The position numbers were made by a program, and so were the translations under genes. The notes under the pieces are model-generated. The model was not told the DNA's origin, ran no database searches, and was given only the letters and a program-made list of their open reading frames with translations. Positions 1 through 10,006 of a DNA stretch of 64,000 nucleotides are shown piece after piece; within the stretch, counting starts at the first letter, position 1; each line of letters starts with the position of its first letter. The stretch comes from JAHJQQ01 sp963737555 (GTDB lineage Bacteria; Pseudomonadota; Gammaproteobacteria; Thiohalobacterales; Thiohalobacteraceae). The stretch covers positions 1 to 64,000 of the forward strand of contig CAVTTB010000004.1 of assembly GCA_963737555.1 (NCBI GenBank), written 5' to 3'.

Positions 1-376
1 CATGATTTACCGATTTATTGATATTTCAGACGGTTACAGCCCACATTGATTGCTAAGCTAAAAGCTCAACTCATTGCAATCAATTGCTTACCGTATTGTT
101 TTGCGAGCGCGGATACTAGCCCGTGATATTCCATTCGTCAATCAATCCAGCTGCCTTGTGGACACTGTGTGGCCGATACAACAAACCTGGACGCGCAGTA
201 AGTACATATGCCCAGCAAATCTCAATATGCGCATAACACCGCATTTGAAGGTTCTACATTTATGCGTTCGCCTAAAGTGTATGAGACAACAGCGCGACGA
301 AACGCTCTTGCCACAACGCCCGGCTGTAAGCCGGGCATTGATAGTTTTCACGGACCTGATGATGGACCCAGTATTT
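1..376. other. Intergenic stretch, no gene recognised
   Basis: No convincing coding region is visible here. Short open frames on both strands overlap each other and lack recognisable motifs. The only structure I see is a stem-loop at 318-336 just beyond the end of the giant RTX gene. The stretch is therefore the downstream flank of the type I secretion locus. Confidence 0.6.
318..336 (-). terminator. GC-rich stem-loop downstream of the RTX gene
   Basis: A perfect 7-bp stem (gcccggc / gccgggc) with a 5-base loop lies about 40 bases past the stop codon of the RTX gene. Read on the minus strand it is not followed by a run of T, so it is a weak candidate for an intrinsic terminator; it could equally be a 3' end stabilising hairpin. 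Confidence 0.4.
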
Positions 377-3300
377 TTAGGCAGCCTGCCAGTTAACCGC
401 GAGTACAGGTTCTAATTCATTTCGATAACTTTCAGATAGGCTCAACTCACCACTCGACGGCGGTGCAAATGCCGCCATCGCCTGTACAAGTTGGTCGACT
501 TGCTCGCTCATCAACTGGTAGCCATCACCGGCATGAACTTCCTCGACTTGATACGCCGAACCCGTGTACCAACCTTGTATAGTCATCTGATCCGTAGTCC
601 CGATGACCCGCATCAGCAAGTCGTTCCCAGAGCGAGTGAACCAGAGTTGATCATGGGTGATGTCACCAGCCAGCTGGATGATATCAGTGGTCGCACTATA
701 CGTAGATGGATCTGCATCCATCGCATCGTAGTCACTGACCGTGTCAGCCCCATCGCCACGACCGAGGCTGTATATGTCACTGCCTTGACCGCCAGTAAGG
801 CTGTCATTGCCAGTACCACCAGACAACGTATCGTCACCCAAACGTCCAATCAAAGTATCATTGCCGGTATCACCATTCAGCACGTTCGCCGCAGCATTGC
901 CCGTGAGAATGTTCGACAGCGTATTGCACGTCCCATCAATGGCCACGGCCCCTGTCAGCGTCAGCCGCTCCACATTCGCACCCAGCGTATAACTGATCGC
1001 ACTGTTGACCGTGTCCGTGCCCTGCACCGACAACTCAGTCACGAGGTCACTGGCATCATCGACATAGTAGGTGTCGTTGCCATAACCACCCAGCATCTCG
1101 TCGGCACCGGCCCCACCGTTCAGCACATCATTGCCATGGCCACCATTGAGATAATCGTTACCCACAAGACCGCTCAGCGTGTTGTTATAGCTATTACCCA
1201 AAAGTCGGTTGTTGAGGCTGTTACCTGTTGCCGAATTGTTCAAATTGCTGGTTAAAGTCAGATTCTCAACATTCTCCCCCAACGTGTAACTGAACGCCGC
1301 AGACACCGTGTCCGTCCCGGCATCAGCATTCTCAACAATGACATCACCCACACCGAGCTTATACGTATCGTCACCCAACCCGCCGGACAATACGTTGGCT
1401 GCTGTGTTGACGCTGCCGTCCAGCGCGTTGTTCCCCGCGTTACCCGTGCCCGCGATCGCCGCCGTGCCAGTCAGCGTTAGATTCTCCACCTCATCCACCA
1501 ACGTGTAGGCAATACTGCTGTTGACCGTATCGGTACCACCGTTGGCCGCCTCAACGACCACATCACCGACATTATCCACCATGAAAGTGTTGCTAGTCAC
1601 ACCACCCACCATCCGGTCGGCGCCCGCGCCACCATTCAGGATGTAAGTGCTACTCCCTGCGATCAACGTGTCGTCACCATCCTCACCATACAGCTGCTGA
1701 TACCCAGAACCCCCGCGCAGTTCGTCATTGCCCGCACCGCCATACAGGTGGGCATACTTGCCGCCACCCTGGATCAGATCATCGCCGTCTTCGCCGTACA
1801 GATATTCTGCCGTCCAGGTGCCCGGGGCATTGTCACCACCCGTGAGCGTGTCATTGCCAACACCGCCGTAGGCATAGTCGAAGCCATAATCAGTCTCGAT
1901 AACGTCATTGCCCGCGCCACCGTTCAACGTGTCATCGCCCGCCATACCTCGCAGCGTGTCGTTGCCCGCATCGCCGCTCAGTACATTCGCCGCGTCATTG
2001 CCCGTGAGGATATTCGACAGCGTGTTGCCCGTCCCATCAATGACCTCGATTCCCGTCAGCGTCAGCCGCTCCACGTTCACCGTCAGCGTGTAGCTGATAG
2101 CACTGTTGACCGTGTCCGTGCCTTGGCCCGACATCTCTGTGACAACATCACCGATGTCATCTACATAGCAGATATCGTCACCGTCACCACCCAGCATCGC
2201 ATCCGCGCCGGTACCTCCATTCAGCGTGTCATTGCCGCGACTACCTGACAATAGGTCTGCGCCGCTCCCGCCATCGAGATCGTCATCACCATTTAAGCCG
2301 TGGACCTCATCGTCGCCATCGCCTCCGATGACATAACCAGATGCTACGATGAGATCGTTCTGTGCGGTTCCGGATATCTCGCCATTGACGGAACCACCTG
2401 TCGTGACGGCGATCGAACCACTGGACGACACCACAACGCTGGCCCATTGCCCCAGATCGGCATCGAAATATGTACTCCAGCGAGGCGCCAGCAGCGCCGC
2501 CGCCGAGACCAAACCCTCACCCTCAAATACAAAAGTCTCGATAACTGGTGTCGCCCCCCACCCACCAATGACTATGGCATCTTCGAAACCTAATCCCACG
2601 CTTTGATTCGAGAGGTAGAGCTGCCCAGCAGCCAGCAAAGGCCGAATGTCGCCAAAGGCAGTGCCAGTGCCGAACACAATACTATCTGTGCCAGAGGCAT
2701 CGCTGATAAAGTCAAATCCATCGCCTCTGTTTGCAATATAGGTGTCATCGCCGTCACCACCATCCAGCACATCGTCACCAGCGCCACCCGCCAACGTATC
2801 CGCGCCTAGTCCACCAGCAAGTGTGTTCGCCGCGCCATTACCTGTGAGTTGGTTGTTACCAGCATTGCCAGTACCATTGATGGCACTGACACCAGTCAGC
2901 GTAAGGTTCTCTACATCTTGCAGCATTGCAAGTGAATATGTTGTGCCGGTAAATACCGTATCTACTCCCCCGGCCGGCAGTTCTATTACAGTATCCGTGG
3001 CATCGACCGCTGTGTAGACATCATCGCCCGCACCGCCGTCCAGTCTGTCGTTGCCAAAGCCACCATCCAGTGCATCATTCCCATTGCCACCGTATAGCTC
3101 ATCGGGCCCATCCAGGCCGGAGAGAATGTCATTACCCTCACCGCCATACATGAGATTGTTGCTCGTTCCGCCAACCAGCGTGTCATTACCCCCCAGACCA
3201 TAAACAATGTCATTACTTGTCATTCTAGCGACTATGGTGTTGTCCAATTGATTCCCGTACAACGTAGCACGCGTAGAGTCGGTACTCTCATTGCGCAGGT

Positions 3301-4372
3301 TCTCAACATTATCTGGCAGCGTGTACCAGTTGCTGCCTTTGAGGATTACCGAGTCATCGCCCCCGCCGGCGACTTCGACCACCGTGTCGTTGTACACATT
3401 GAACGTATCGTCCCCAGGACCACCAATAAGTTGGTCATCCTCCCAGCTACCGCCATCCAGAATATTATTCCCCGAGTTCCCAAGCAGGATGTTGGACAAG
3501 GTATTGCCAGTACCGTCTATATTCGCGAACCCCGTCAAGGTCAGGTTCTCGACGTTACCGGGCAAGGTATAGCTCACGCTGCTTTGTATCGTATCCGTAC
3601 CGCCATTGAGCGATTCCGTTACAACGTCGGCCTGATTGTCCACAATGAACATGTTGTCGCCTGCACCACCGGCAACACTGTTTGCGGTTCCACTGACAAT
3701 GCGTTGATTGATTGCGGTAAGATCCCAATACAGACCACCATCGAACTCAATACGCTCGATTTGAAAGGTAGAACCCGGATTGCTTTCATGGAAGAAGAAA
3801 TTACCGACCTCCAACTGCGTCGGGCTCTGGTCGAGAACAATAAGGAGATTATTTCCATCCCGATGCAGGGCGACATCGCCTGGCAGTATCCCACCAGTCA
3901 ACCGAACCGTATCCGTTCCACCCCCGGTCTCTTCGAGAGATTCCCAGATAATGTCCGCACCCGCTCCACGATAGAAATTATAGGTATCGTTACCCGTCCC
4001 ACCCGATAGCTCATCGTTGCCAATACCTCCATCAAGCATATCGGCATCGGCCCCTCCGGACAGTTTATCGGCACCCGCATCACCGAATATCTGATCGTTG
4101 CCATTCTCGCCATTAAGCACGGTGTCGTCGCCGTCACCACCATGGATTTCGTCACCCTCTGTGCCGCCATAAATTGAGTCCTCACCTGTGCCGCCGAACA
4201 ATTGATCAGCACCCGCTTCACCACGCAAGGTATCGTTACCCGCCAAGCCATCGATGGTATCCGCCGTCTGGTAACCGCGCAGACTGTCCTGCTGGTCGGT
4301 TCCCGCAATCAGTCGCGCACGTATATCAGCCTCCGTCCAGACCGTACCGTCGACGAATTCGATTCGATCCAC
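377..4372 (-). CDS. RTX calcium-binding repeat region, C-terminal part of the giant lipase-RTX protein
   Basis: This 1,331-residue open frame is the continuation of the gene at 4400-9124, in the same frame and separated by nine codons and a stop. It consists almost wholly of glycine-aspartate nonapeptides of the GGxGxDxLx type, alternating with units that read TDTVNSxISYTL...NVExLTLTG...IxGTGN. Such repeats bind calcium and fold outside the cell after type I secretion. The last 40 residues are repeat-free and end in NWQAA, the place where an uncleaved type I secretion signal is expected. It has no plausible start or ribosome site of its own; the first methionine (4372) lies inside a conserved DRIEFVDGTVW unit. 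I read it as the distal part of one protein of about 2,900 residues broken by a local lesion near 4393-4405. Confidence 0.8.
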   Translation of the reverse strand: MDRIEFVDGTVWTEADIRARLIAGTDQQDSLRGYQTADTIDGLAGNDTLRGEAGADQLFGGTGEDSIYGGTEGDEIHGGDGDDTVLNGENGNDQIFGDAGADKLSGGADADMLDGGIGNDELSGGTGNDTYNFYRGAGADIIWESLEETGGGTDTVRLTGGILPGDVALHRDGNNLLIVLDQSPTQLEVGNFFFHESNPGSTFQIERIEFDGGLYWDLTAINQRIVSGTANSVAGGAGDNMFIVDNQADVVTESLNGGTDTIQSSVSYTLPGNVENLTLTGFANIDGTGNTLSNILLGNSGNNILDGGSWEDDQLIGGPGDDTFNVYNDTVVEVAGGGDDSVILKGSNWYTLPDNVENLRNESTDSTRATLYGNQLDNTIVARMTSNDIVYGLGGNDTLVGGTSNNLMYGGEGNDILSGLDGPDELYGGNGNDALDGGFGNDRLDGGAGDDVYTAVDATDTVIELPAGGVDTVFTGTTYSLAMLQDVENLTLTGVSAINGTGNAGNNQLTGNGAANTLAGGLGADTLAGGAGDDVLDGGDGDDTYIANRGDGFDFISDASGTDSIVFGTGTAFGDIRPLLAAGQLYLSNQSVGLGFEDAIVIGGWGATPVIETFVFEGEGLVSAAALLAPRWSTYFDADLGQWASVVVSSSGSIAVTTGGSVNGEISGTAQNDLIVASGYVIGGDGDDEVHGLNGDDDLDGGSGADLLSGSRGNDTLNGGTGADAMLGGDGDDICYVDDIGDVVTEMSGQGTDTVNSAISYTLTVNVERLTLTGIEVIDGTGNTLSNILTGNDAANVLSGDAGNDTLRGMAGDDTLNGGAGNDVIETDYGFDYAYGGVGNDTLTGGDNAPGTWTAEYLYGEDGDDLIQGGGKYAHLYGGAGNDELRGGSGYQQLYGEDGDDTLIAGSSTYILNGGAGADRMVGGVTSNTFMVDNVGDVVVEAANGGTDTVNSSIAYTLVDEVENLTLTGTAAIAGTGNAGNNALDGSVNTAANVLSGGLGDDTYKLGVGDVIVENADAGTDTVSAAFSYTLGENVENLTLTSNLNNSATGNSLNNRLLGNSYNNTLSGLVGNDYLNGGHGNDVLNGGAGADEMLGGYGNDTYYVDDASDLVTELSVQGTDTVNSAISYTLGANVERLTLTGAVAIDGTCNTLSNILTGNAAANVLNGDTGNDTLIGRLGDDTLSGGTGNDSLTGGQGSDIYSLGRGDGADTVSDYDAMDADPSTYSATTDIIQLAGDITHDQLWFTRSGNDLLMRVIGTTDQMTIQGWYTGSAYQVEEVHAGDGYQLMSEQVDQLVQAMAAFAPPSSGELSLSESYRNELEPVLAVNWQAA
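799..2232 (-). repeat. Internal segmental duplication in the RTX region (799-1130 and 1909-2232)
   Basis: Two stretches of roughly 320 bases encode near-identical blocks, running from a TLxGG nonapeptide cluster through NILTGN, IDGTxNTLSN, VERLTLTG and TDTVNSAISYTL to a MLGG nonapeptide. They match over about 100 residues with scattered substitutions. This points to growth of the repeat stalk by tandem duplication. Confidence 0.6.
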
Positions 4373-4399
4373 CAGACCCGAGTTGGTGTCGCGAAATAG

Positions 4400-7300
4400 T
4401 TATCCAGGATCGATACGGTCGGAGGTGCCGATAATCGATAACTGCAGATGGTCGCTTGTCGATGACCAGAGACGCTGAAGAGAAACGTCTTCTGGATATA
4501 CATCTTCTCTGAACTGTACGGTATCGACATCCGTCCCTAGCGAATTCGTAAAGTTGTAGACCGTATCGACACCGTCGCCACGTCCAAACAGGTAGGTGTC
4601 GTTCCCTTGTTCGCCACGCAATGTGTCCGTTCCTGCGCCGCCTTCCAATACATCGTTTCCGGCGCGTCCCCATAGAGTGTCGTTGCCAGCGAGGCCGCTG
4701 AGGGTATCGTCGCTGGCATACCCATAGAGCGTTTCACCCGTCGGTGTGCCCTGAGTCACCATCGTCTTGATAGTAGCGATATCCCAGACGGTTTCATCGG
4801 CGAAACGTATTTCGTCCACACTGTCCTGACTGGCACCGTCCTGGTTGAAATATCCATTCACGGTTAGGGTTTCGCCGGTCGCAATGATTCTCAGAACCAG
4901 ATTGTTCCCTGTGCGCGCGGCTGAAACCGCGCTAGGCGCCAGGCCTCCGGTGAACTCGACAACATCCCGTCGACCAACAGCCGCATCAGCGTTGTTGATG
5001 GCATCAACCCCATCACCTACGCCAAACCTGTACGTATCGTTGCCACTGTCGCCGTAAAGCGTATCGTTACCCGTCCCGCCATAGAGGATATCGTTACCCA
5101 CTTCGCCGCGCAGAGTGTCGTTGCCCGCACCACCGTCTAGCGTATCGTCACCCGCACGCGCCCAGAGTGTGTCAGTGCCGCCAAACCCAGACAGCGTGTC
5201 AGCGCCGGAAAACCCATACAGCGTATCGTTCCCGGAGGTGCCTTGTGTGATCAGCGCCTTGACCGTGGCCACATCCCAGACCGTGCCGTCTGCGAAGCGA
5301 ATCTCCTCAACGCGGCTGCTGCTGCCACCATCCAGGGAAAAGTAATAGGGTATGGTGAGGGTATCTGTTGTACCGACGATCCCAATGATCAGATCATCGA
5401 TTCTTCCACTGGGGCCACGCTTCAGAACAACCTCCGTTGTAAGGATATCGTCGGCGAGTGCCACCGCATCGAGCTTGGCAACGTTCGTATCATTGACAAC
5501 GATATTATCTACCCCGTAGCCGCGACCGAAGCGGAACACGTCATCGCCTGATCCGCCATTCAGCGTATCCGTGCCGATTCCACCATCGAGCACATCGTTG
5601 CCGGCCTCGCCCTGCACGATATCGTTACCAGCACCGCCATAAATCGTATCGGCGCCGCTACCACCCTGCAGGTAGATTTCGTTACCATCTCCACCATCCA
5701 GGATATCGTCGCCTTCGTCACCCAGCAGGATGTCGACGCCGTCACCTCCCAACAAGGTGTCATTACCAGTACGACCATAGAGCGTATCGAGGCCCGCCCC
5801 GCCGACCAGGCGGTCGTTCTCAGCGCCACCATCGAGCATGTCGTTGTCATCGCCGCCATCGAGATCGTCTTCGCCTTCTTCACCCCAGAGCAAATCGGCA
5901 CCCGCTTCACCACGAAGAAGGTCATTGCCAGTACTACCAACGAGTTGATCCCCTCCGATACCGCCATACAGCGCGTCATTCTGCTCCCCGCCGAACAGAG
6001 TATCTTCACCGTCCTCGCCATACAGAACATCGTCGCCTTCGTTTCCCTGCAGCTCGTCATCTCCCGTGCCACCGTAGATAAGATCATTTCCGCCATTACC
6101 TAAGATCAGATCGATACCGGCATCTCCATAAATGATATCCGCGCCATGCAGCGCCGGATTGAGATTCCCCTGATCGCCCTCTATATTATCGTTGCCGTCA
6201 CCACCGCGGATATAGTCGTTGCCACCGTCGCCCGTAATGGTGTCGTTGCCCGCCCCACCGTCGAGATAGTCGTCGCCGTGTACCGCTGGATCGTCGAGCA
6301 GCAGATCGCCGAACAGATGATCGTCGTCATCGCCACCGAACAGCTGGTCGTTCCCGGCGCCGCCGGTCAGGTTGTCCATACCGGCGCCACCCATGAGCGT
6401 GTCGTTGCCGCGCATGGCCGGATAGCGGTCATCGTCCTCGCCGAACAGCGTGTCGGCACCTAGGCCGCCGTCGAGCAGATCATCACCAGGGCCGCCGATG
6501 AGCTCATCGTCGCCGTCTTCGCCGTAGAGGAAATCATTACCGGATATTGTGCTGTCGTCCAACACATCGCCGATCAGAGCATCGGCGTCCGCACCACCGA
6601 AGAGAGTGTCATTTCCAGCGCCACCCGTTAGATGATCCAGGCCCGCATCACCAAGCAGTGTGTCGTCGCCTGTAACCGCCACGTCATTGGGATCATCACC
6701 CCAGAGCGTATCATCGCCCGTACCGCCACTTACCAGGTCGTTGTCCGCACCGCCTTCGAGGGCATCGGTGCCATCGTCACCGCTCAGGTAATCGTCGCCG
6801 CCCTGGCCAAGCAGATAATCAGTACCCTGCCCGCCGTAGAGAGTATCGTTGCCATCAGGCCCGGTAGTTGCACCTTCAACAACATTGGTCGTGTTACCAA
6901 TGAAGTTATGATTACCATCATGGGATATACTGAAATTCCAGTTGCGCCAACTATGAACATCACCATTTTCACCATTTAATGCTATGGAATGGTTTCCGTC
7001 ACCGAAGATAAGGTCATCACCGGTACCACCCAGCAAATAATCACTTCCAGTGCCACCACTCAATAAATCCCCGTCATCTCCACCGTCAACCCGATCATCG
7101 CCATCACCGGCTGTGGCGAAATCCTGTCCAGAACCTAATTCAATTGTATCGTTTCCGCCGGATGTAATTGCATAATCGCGCCCGACACCTGTACTCACGT
7201 AATCAGGGCCAGCCTGACTTGGCGTATACACTAGGTTATTGTCGACCGGGATACTCGAAACTCCATCACTACCATCGCCAGTGACAACCCAGTCACCCAA

Positions 7301-9124
7301 GGCACCTCCACCGGCGATGATGTTCCAGTTCTCACCAAAGGTAACTCCCATTGTAATTTGTTGTGATATCCAATTGTCTTCATGATCACCATAGAAATAA
7401 GTATGATACTCGAGACCTCCCTCCACCTCGTTTAAGACCGTCTGCAGGTAATTAACCGGCTCCTCTTCGCCAGCCCCATCCAACTGAATCCCAAACGCAC
7501 CCTCCGTGTAGTTCTGAATCTTGATGACGTTATTGACCCACAGATCCGTGCCCGTGTCCGTCTCGACCCGCCTGTAGATGTAATTGCCGTCGGCACTGAC
7601 GAACACATCGCCATCCGTGTGCGTCGCCACGCCGCCGGACAGCACTACGCCATCGAATTGAATAGAGCCAAGACCGTCTATGTCGGCAATCGTATCGATG
7701 CCATCACCCGTCCGATAAACATAGGTGTCGTGCCCCTGTCCGCCATCAAGATAATCGCCGCTGGTTCCGCCATACAGCGTATCGTTACCGCCCTGGCCAT
7801 AGAGCGCATCGTAGCCCGCGCCGCCAAGAAGAATATCGTTCCCAGACGCACCTCGAATCAGATCACTGATTTTCCCGCCCGCCATGAAATTGTTATGTCC
7901 GTCGATGGCAGTCGCACTCAGATTCCCGAGTCCGCTTTGGAAATACCACCGATCCGTTGCGCCAAGATGAAGGGCTGCGGGGATCGTATCGCCGTAATAG
8001 GCCAGCAGTGTTTGTGCAATATCCGACAAAGATACAACTGCCGCATCAGCCGCTATACGATCTACATCCAGATAAAACCCACCAGTGACACCTGTGAACA
8101 TATCTTCCGTGAATTGCTCGGACTCCAATCGATAGTAGCCCTGGAACAATGCTTTGATCAGCGCATCCTCAAGTCCGGCTGCATCCTTGATAAGACCGCC
8201 CTGAGCAAGCTGGTTTGCATCGCGACCAAATCCATCCAGCATGCCGTCGGGCGCGATAGACACCCCATCTCCAAAGTGATGGCGCATGATCATACTCAGG
8301 ATGTCGGTCTTGCTGGCGTCGCGGCGGTCTCCAGCCGCATAGAGGCTAGGATCGAGCAACAGCGGCACGAAATCCGGCAGCTTACGAATGGCATTCAGCA
8401 ACTCGCCTCCATGCTCCAATGAATACAGCATGGACTCGTGGAGCAGCATGGAATGCAACTGGACAGAATTTGCGCTGGTTTGTCCTACATCGATTGGATA
8501 GATGAAACCCTCGATCCGCGGCAGGCCGGAAACCAGCGGGTTTTCATGCAATACCTCACCTTCCAGATAGGTATGTGAAACATTGCGGCTGCGTGCCTCC
8601 AGATTTCCGACCGGATCGAGCAAGTACTGCCTGAAGTCGCCATCGAATATATTCCAGGTATCCAGCAGTCCAGTAAGAGAGTTCAAGACCGATGAACTTG
8701 TCGCTGAATTCTCAAAAGGCGCTTCGGCAAACACGACCGCAAGCTTATTCACAAATACGGACATGAGCGATGCCAGCCCGCCACCCAGCGAATGTCCCGT
8801 GAAGGAGATAGGTGAACTGGGATTCTCCGCCTTGATCTGCTGATAGAAAAGCATGGCTTGCTCGATCTGCGGAGCAGCCAGCCATCCTGAACCGCCCAGG
8901 AAATTACTGATCCAGTCAACGCTGTTATCGTTCGTACCTGTGTAGGCAACCACTACCTCTCCGGTTGCATCATTGCGGTATGCGCCCGCGGAGAATCCGG
9001 TGGACGCCAGATCGGATATCCACGTTAACTCCGACCAGCCCGGGGGAACAAAGGTTCTATTTCGCGACGGGTCTGCAAAATAAACACGCGACGCAAACAT
9101 AGAATATTCGAGTTTTGTTGCCAT
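4400..9124 (-). CDS. Secreted lipase-RTX protein, N-terminal part (class 3 lipase fold)
   Basis: The first about 350 residues form a class-3-like lipase (alpha/beta hydrolase) domain: the nucleophile elbow GHSLGGG lies at residues 110-116 with Ser112 as likely catalytic serine, preceded by an oxyanion-type segment AYTGTND (60-66). From about residue 400 onward the protein is RTX nonapeptides with several inserted units reading TDTLTIPYYF...VEEIRFADGTVWD, typical of the haemolysin-type calcium-binding related domain. No N-terminal signal peptide is present, as expected for type I secretion. The start at 9124 is preceded by a strong aaggagg site. A TAA at 4400-4402 ends the frame, but the frame resumes nine codons later, so product length as sequenced (1,574 residues) is probably an underestimate. 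Likely a (phospho)lipase exported by the HlyB/HlyD pair upstream; substrate unknown. Confidence 0.85.
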   Translation of the reverse strand: MATKLEYSMFASRVYFADPSRNRTFVPPGWSELTWISDLASTGFSAGAYRNDATGEVVVAYTGTNDNSVDWISNFLGGSGWLAAPQIEQAMLFYQQIKAENPSSPISFTGHSLGGGLASLMSVFVNKLAVVFAEAPFENSATSSSVLNSLTGLLDTWNIFDGDFRQYLLDPVGNLEARSRNVSHTYLEGEVLHENPLVSGLPRIEGFIYPIDVGQTSANSVQLHSMLLHESMLYSLEHGGELLNAIRKLPDFVPLLLDPSLYAAGDRRDASKTDILSMIMRHHFGDGVSIAPDGMLDGFGRDANQLAQGGLIKDAAGLEDALIKALFQGYYRLESEQFTEDMFTGVTGGFYLDVDRIAADAAVVSLSDIAQTLLAYYGDTIPAALHLGATDRWYFQSGLGNLSATAIDGHNNFMAGGKISDLIRGASGNDILLGGAGYDALYGQGGNDTLYGGTSGDYLDGGQGHDTYVYRTGDGIDTIADIDGLGSIQFDGVVLSGGVATHTDGDVFVSADGNYIYRRVETDTGTDLWVNNVIKIQNYTEGAFGIQLDGAGEEEPVNYLQTVLNEVEGGLEYHTYFYGDHEDNWISQQITMGVTFGENWNIIAGGGALGDWVVTGDGSDGVSSIPVDNNLVYTPSQAGPDYVSTGVGRDYAITSGGNDTIELGSGQDFATAGDGDDRVDGGDDGDLLSGGTGSDYLLGGTGDDLIFGDGNHSIALNGENGDVHSWRNWNFSISHDGNHNFIGNTTNVVEGATTGPDGNDTLYGGQGTDYLLGQGGDDYLSGDDGTDALEGGADNDLVSGGTGDDTLWGDDPNDVAVTGDDTLLGDAGLDHLTGGAGNDTLFGGADADALIGDVLDDSTISGNDFLYGEDGDDELIGGPGDDLLDGGLGADTLFGEDDDRYPAMRGNDTLMGGAGMDNLTGGAGNDQLFGGDDDDHLFGDLLLDDPAVHGDDYLDGGAGNDTITGDGGNDYIRGGDGNDNIEGDQGNLNPALHGADIIYGDAGIDLILGNGGNDLIYGGTGDDELQGNEGDDVLYGEDGEDTLFGGEQNDALYGGIGGDQLVGSTGNDLLRGEAGADLLWGEEGEDDLDGGDDNDMLDGGAENDRLVGGAGLDTLYGRTGNDTLLGGDGVDILLGDEGDDILDGGDGNEIYLQGGSGADTIYGGAGNDIVQGEAGNDVLDGGIGTDTLNGGSGDDVFRFGRGYGVDNIVVNDTNVAKLDAVALADDILTTEVVLKRGPSGRIDDLIIGIVGTTDTLTIPYYFSLDGGSSSRVEEIRFADGTVWDVATVKALITQGTSGNDTLYGFSGADTLSGFGGTDTLWARAGDDTLDGGAGNDTLRGEVGNDILYGGTGNDTLYGDSGNDTYRFGVGDGVDAINNADAAVGRRDVVEFTGGLAPSAVSAARTGNNLVLRIIATGETLTVNGYFNQDGASQDSVDEIRFADETVWDIATIKTMVTQGTPTGETLYGYASDDTLSGLAGNDTLWGRAGNDVLEGGAGTDTLRGEQGNDTYLFGRGDGVDTVYNFTNSLGTDVDTVQFREDVYPEDVSLQRLWSSTSDHLQLSIIGTSDRIDPG

Positions 9125-9148
9125 AAGTCCTCCTTGATCTATAGTTTG

Positions 9149-9754
9149 TTATGCTTTGCAGTCTATTCTCTTCGGGCCGATAACCTTAAACCGTTTGCTA
9201 TACTGGAAATCGTTCATTACCGACGCCTTTTCTTTCAATGATACCTGCCGGGGGATATCAAGAGCCGCCCCGGCAATATACAAATTTGACTGGAATGGTT
9301 CGAACTTGTCTGGCAAAGCATCCTCATACCACCCACCATCACGATATGCATAGCGCAAGTACTCAAAGCAAGCACCTCGCAACGCGTGAATAGTTATGAC
9401 AACTGGAAACTGTTTATCCTCAGATATGTCGAAATATAGAGGCATTTCTGGCCAAGTCACCCCTTCCGCATCCCACTTACTCGTCTTCCATTCGATATCA
9501 AGAACTCCACGCGGCGGATAATTGTGCTTGAAGCGGACAATAAACATATCAGGGCGCCATCCGCTATTAAGCGCAATCTCGCCGCCACCCGGGCGGTGCC
9601 GCGTCTCGCGCTCTATAGTTATAGTCTTATCATTACTGAGCTTCACCTCTTCAGTCCAACTGACTGTCTTGGAGCAGCCCGAAACAACTAGGAGCACCGC
9701 AACAAGCGCCAAATTCTTTGCAATTATTAACATCACCCCACCGTTCGTATTCAT
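9149..9754 (-). CDS. Putative lipoprotein, copy B, partner of the RTX lipase
   Basis: A 201-residue protein with a short hydrophobic leader and a lipobox VSGC (Cys27), so probably a lipoprotein. The mature part begins SKTVSWTEEVKLSN and carries the segment RHRPGGGEIALNSGWRP. It is a close paralogue of the gene at 10007-10609: the first about 70 and last about 30 residues are nearly identical while the middle has diverged. It sits 24 bases upstream of the RTX lipase start, in the same direction, so the two are surely co-transcribed. The placement recalls lipase effector genes paired with lipoprotein immunity genes, but no function is shown; a role as immunity protein, chaperone or foldase is inference. 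I do not recognise a named family. Confidence 0.7.
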   Translation of the reverse strand: MNTNGGVMLIIAKNLALVAVLLVVSGCSKTVSWTEEVKLSNDKTITIERETRHRPGGGEIALNSGWRPDMFIVRFKHNYPPRGVLDIEWKTSKWDAEGVTWPEMPLYFDISEDKQFPVVITIHALRGACFEYLRYAYRDGGWYEDALPDKFEPFQSNLYIAGAALDIPRQVSLKEKASVMNDFQYSKRFKVIGPKRIDCKA

Positions 9755-9859
9755 ACAACCCCCATTAGTTCAACTACAATCCACCGCATCCGAAAACATT
9801 CTCTAAGGCATTACACTTGGGAATGCGCTAGAGAATATTAGCGATAATCGCTCTCTGAA

Positions 9860-9979
9860 CCTGATTTCATCGGACACCCATTCTAGCTCTGTCCATCCAG
9901 ATGGGATTGCTGTCTTATTACGATCTGCCGCGTCATAGACACGTGATGACATCATTGAGCATTCAATTCTCGTTGCCAT
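9860..9979 (-). pseudogene. 5' stub of a second lipase gene
   Basis: Directly after an aaggaggagat ribosome site, an ATG at 9979 opens a frame beginning MATRIECSMMSSRVY and continuing through IPSGWTELEWVSD. This matches the first 39 residues of the lipase-RTX protein (MATKLEYSMFASRVY, PPGWSELTWISD) position by position, then homology stops and the frame soon ends. It is the leftover start of a lipase gene whose body has been deleted, lying between two copies of the lipoprotein gene. It shows that the lipoprotein-lipase pair was once duplicated and then collapsed by deletion or recombination. Confidence 0.75.
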
Positions 9980-10006
9980 ATCTCCTCCTTAAGTACTTCG
10001 ACTAAA

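Noticed and set aside
74..415. Small open frames near the left edge
   Set aside because: Overlap each other on both strands, have no ribosome sites or motifs, and one runs into the RTX gene.
377..8000. Regular 27-base periodicity that looks like a CRISPR or satellite array
   Set aside because: The periodicity is the codon-level pattern of RTX nonapeptides; units vary freely at third positions and there are no unique spacers.
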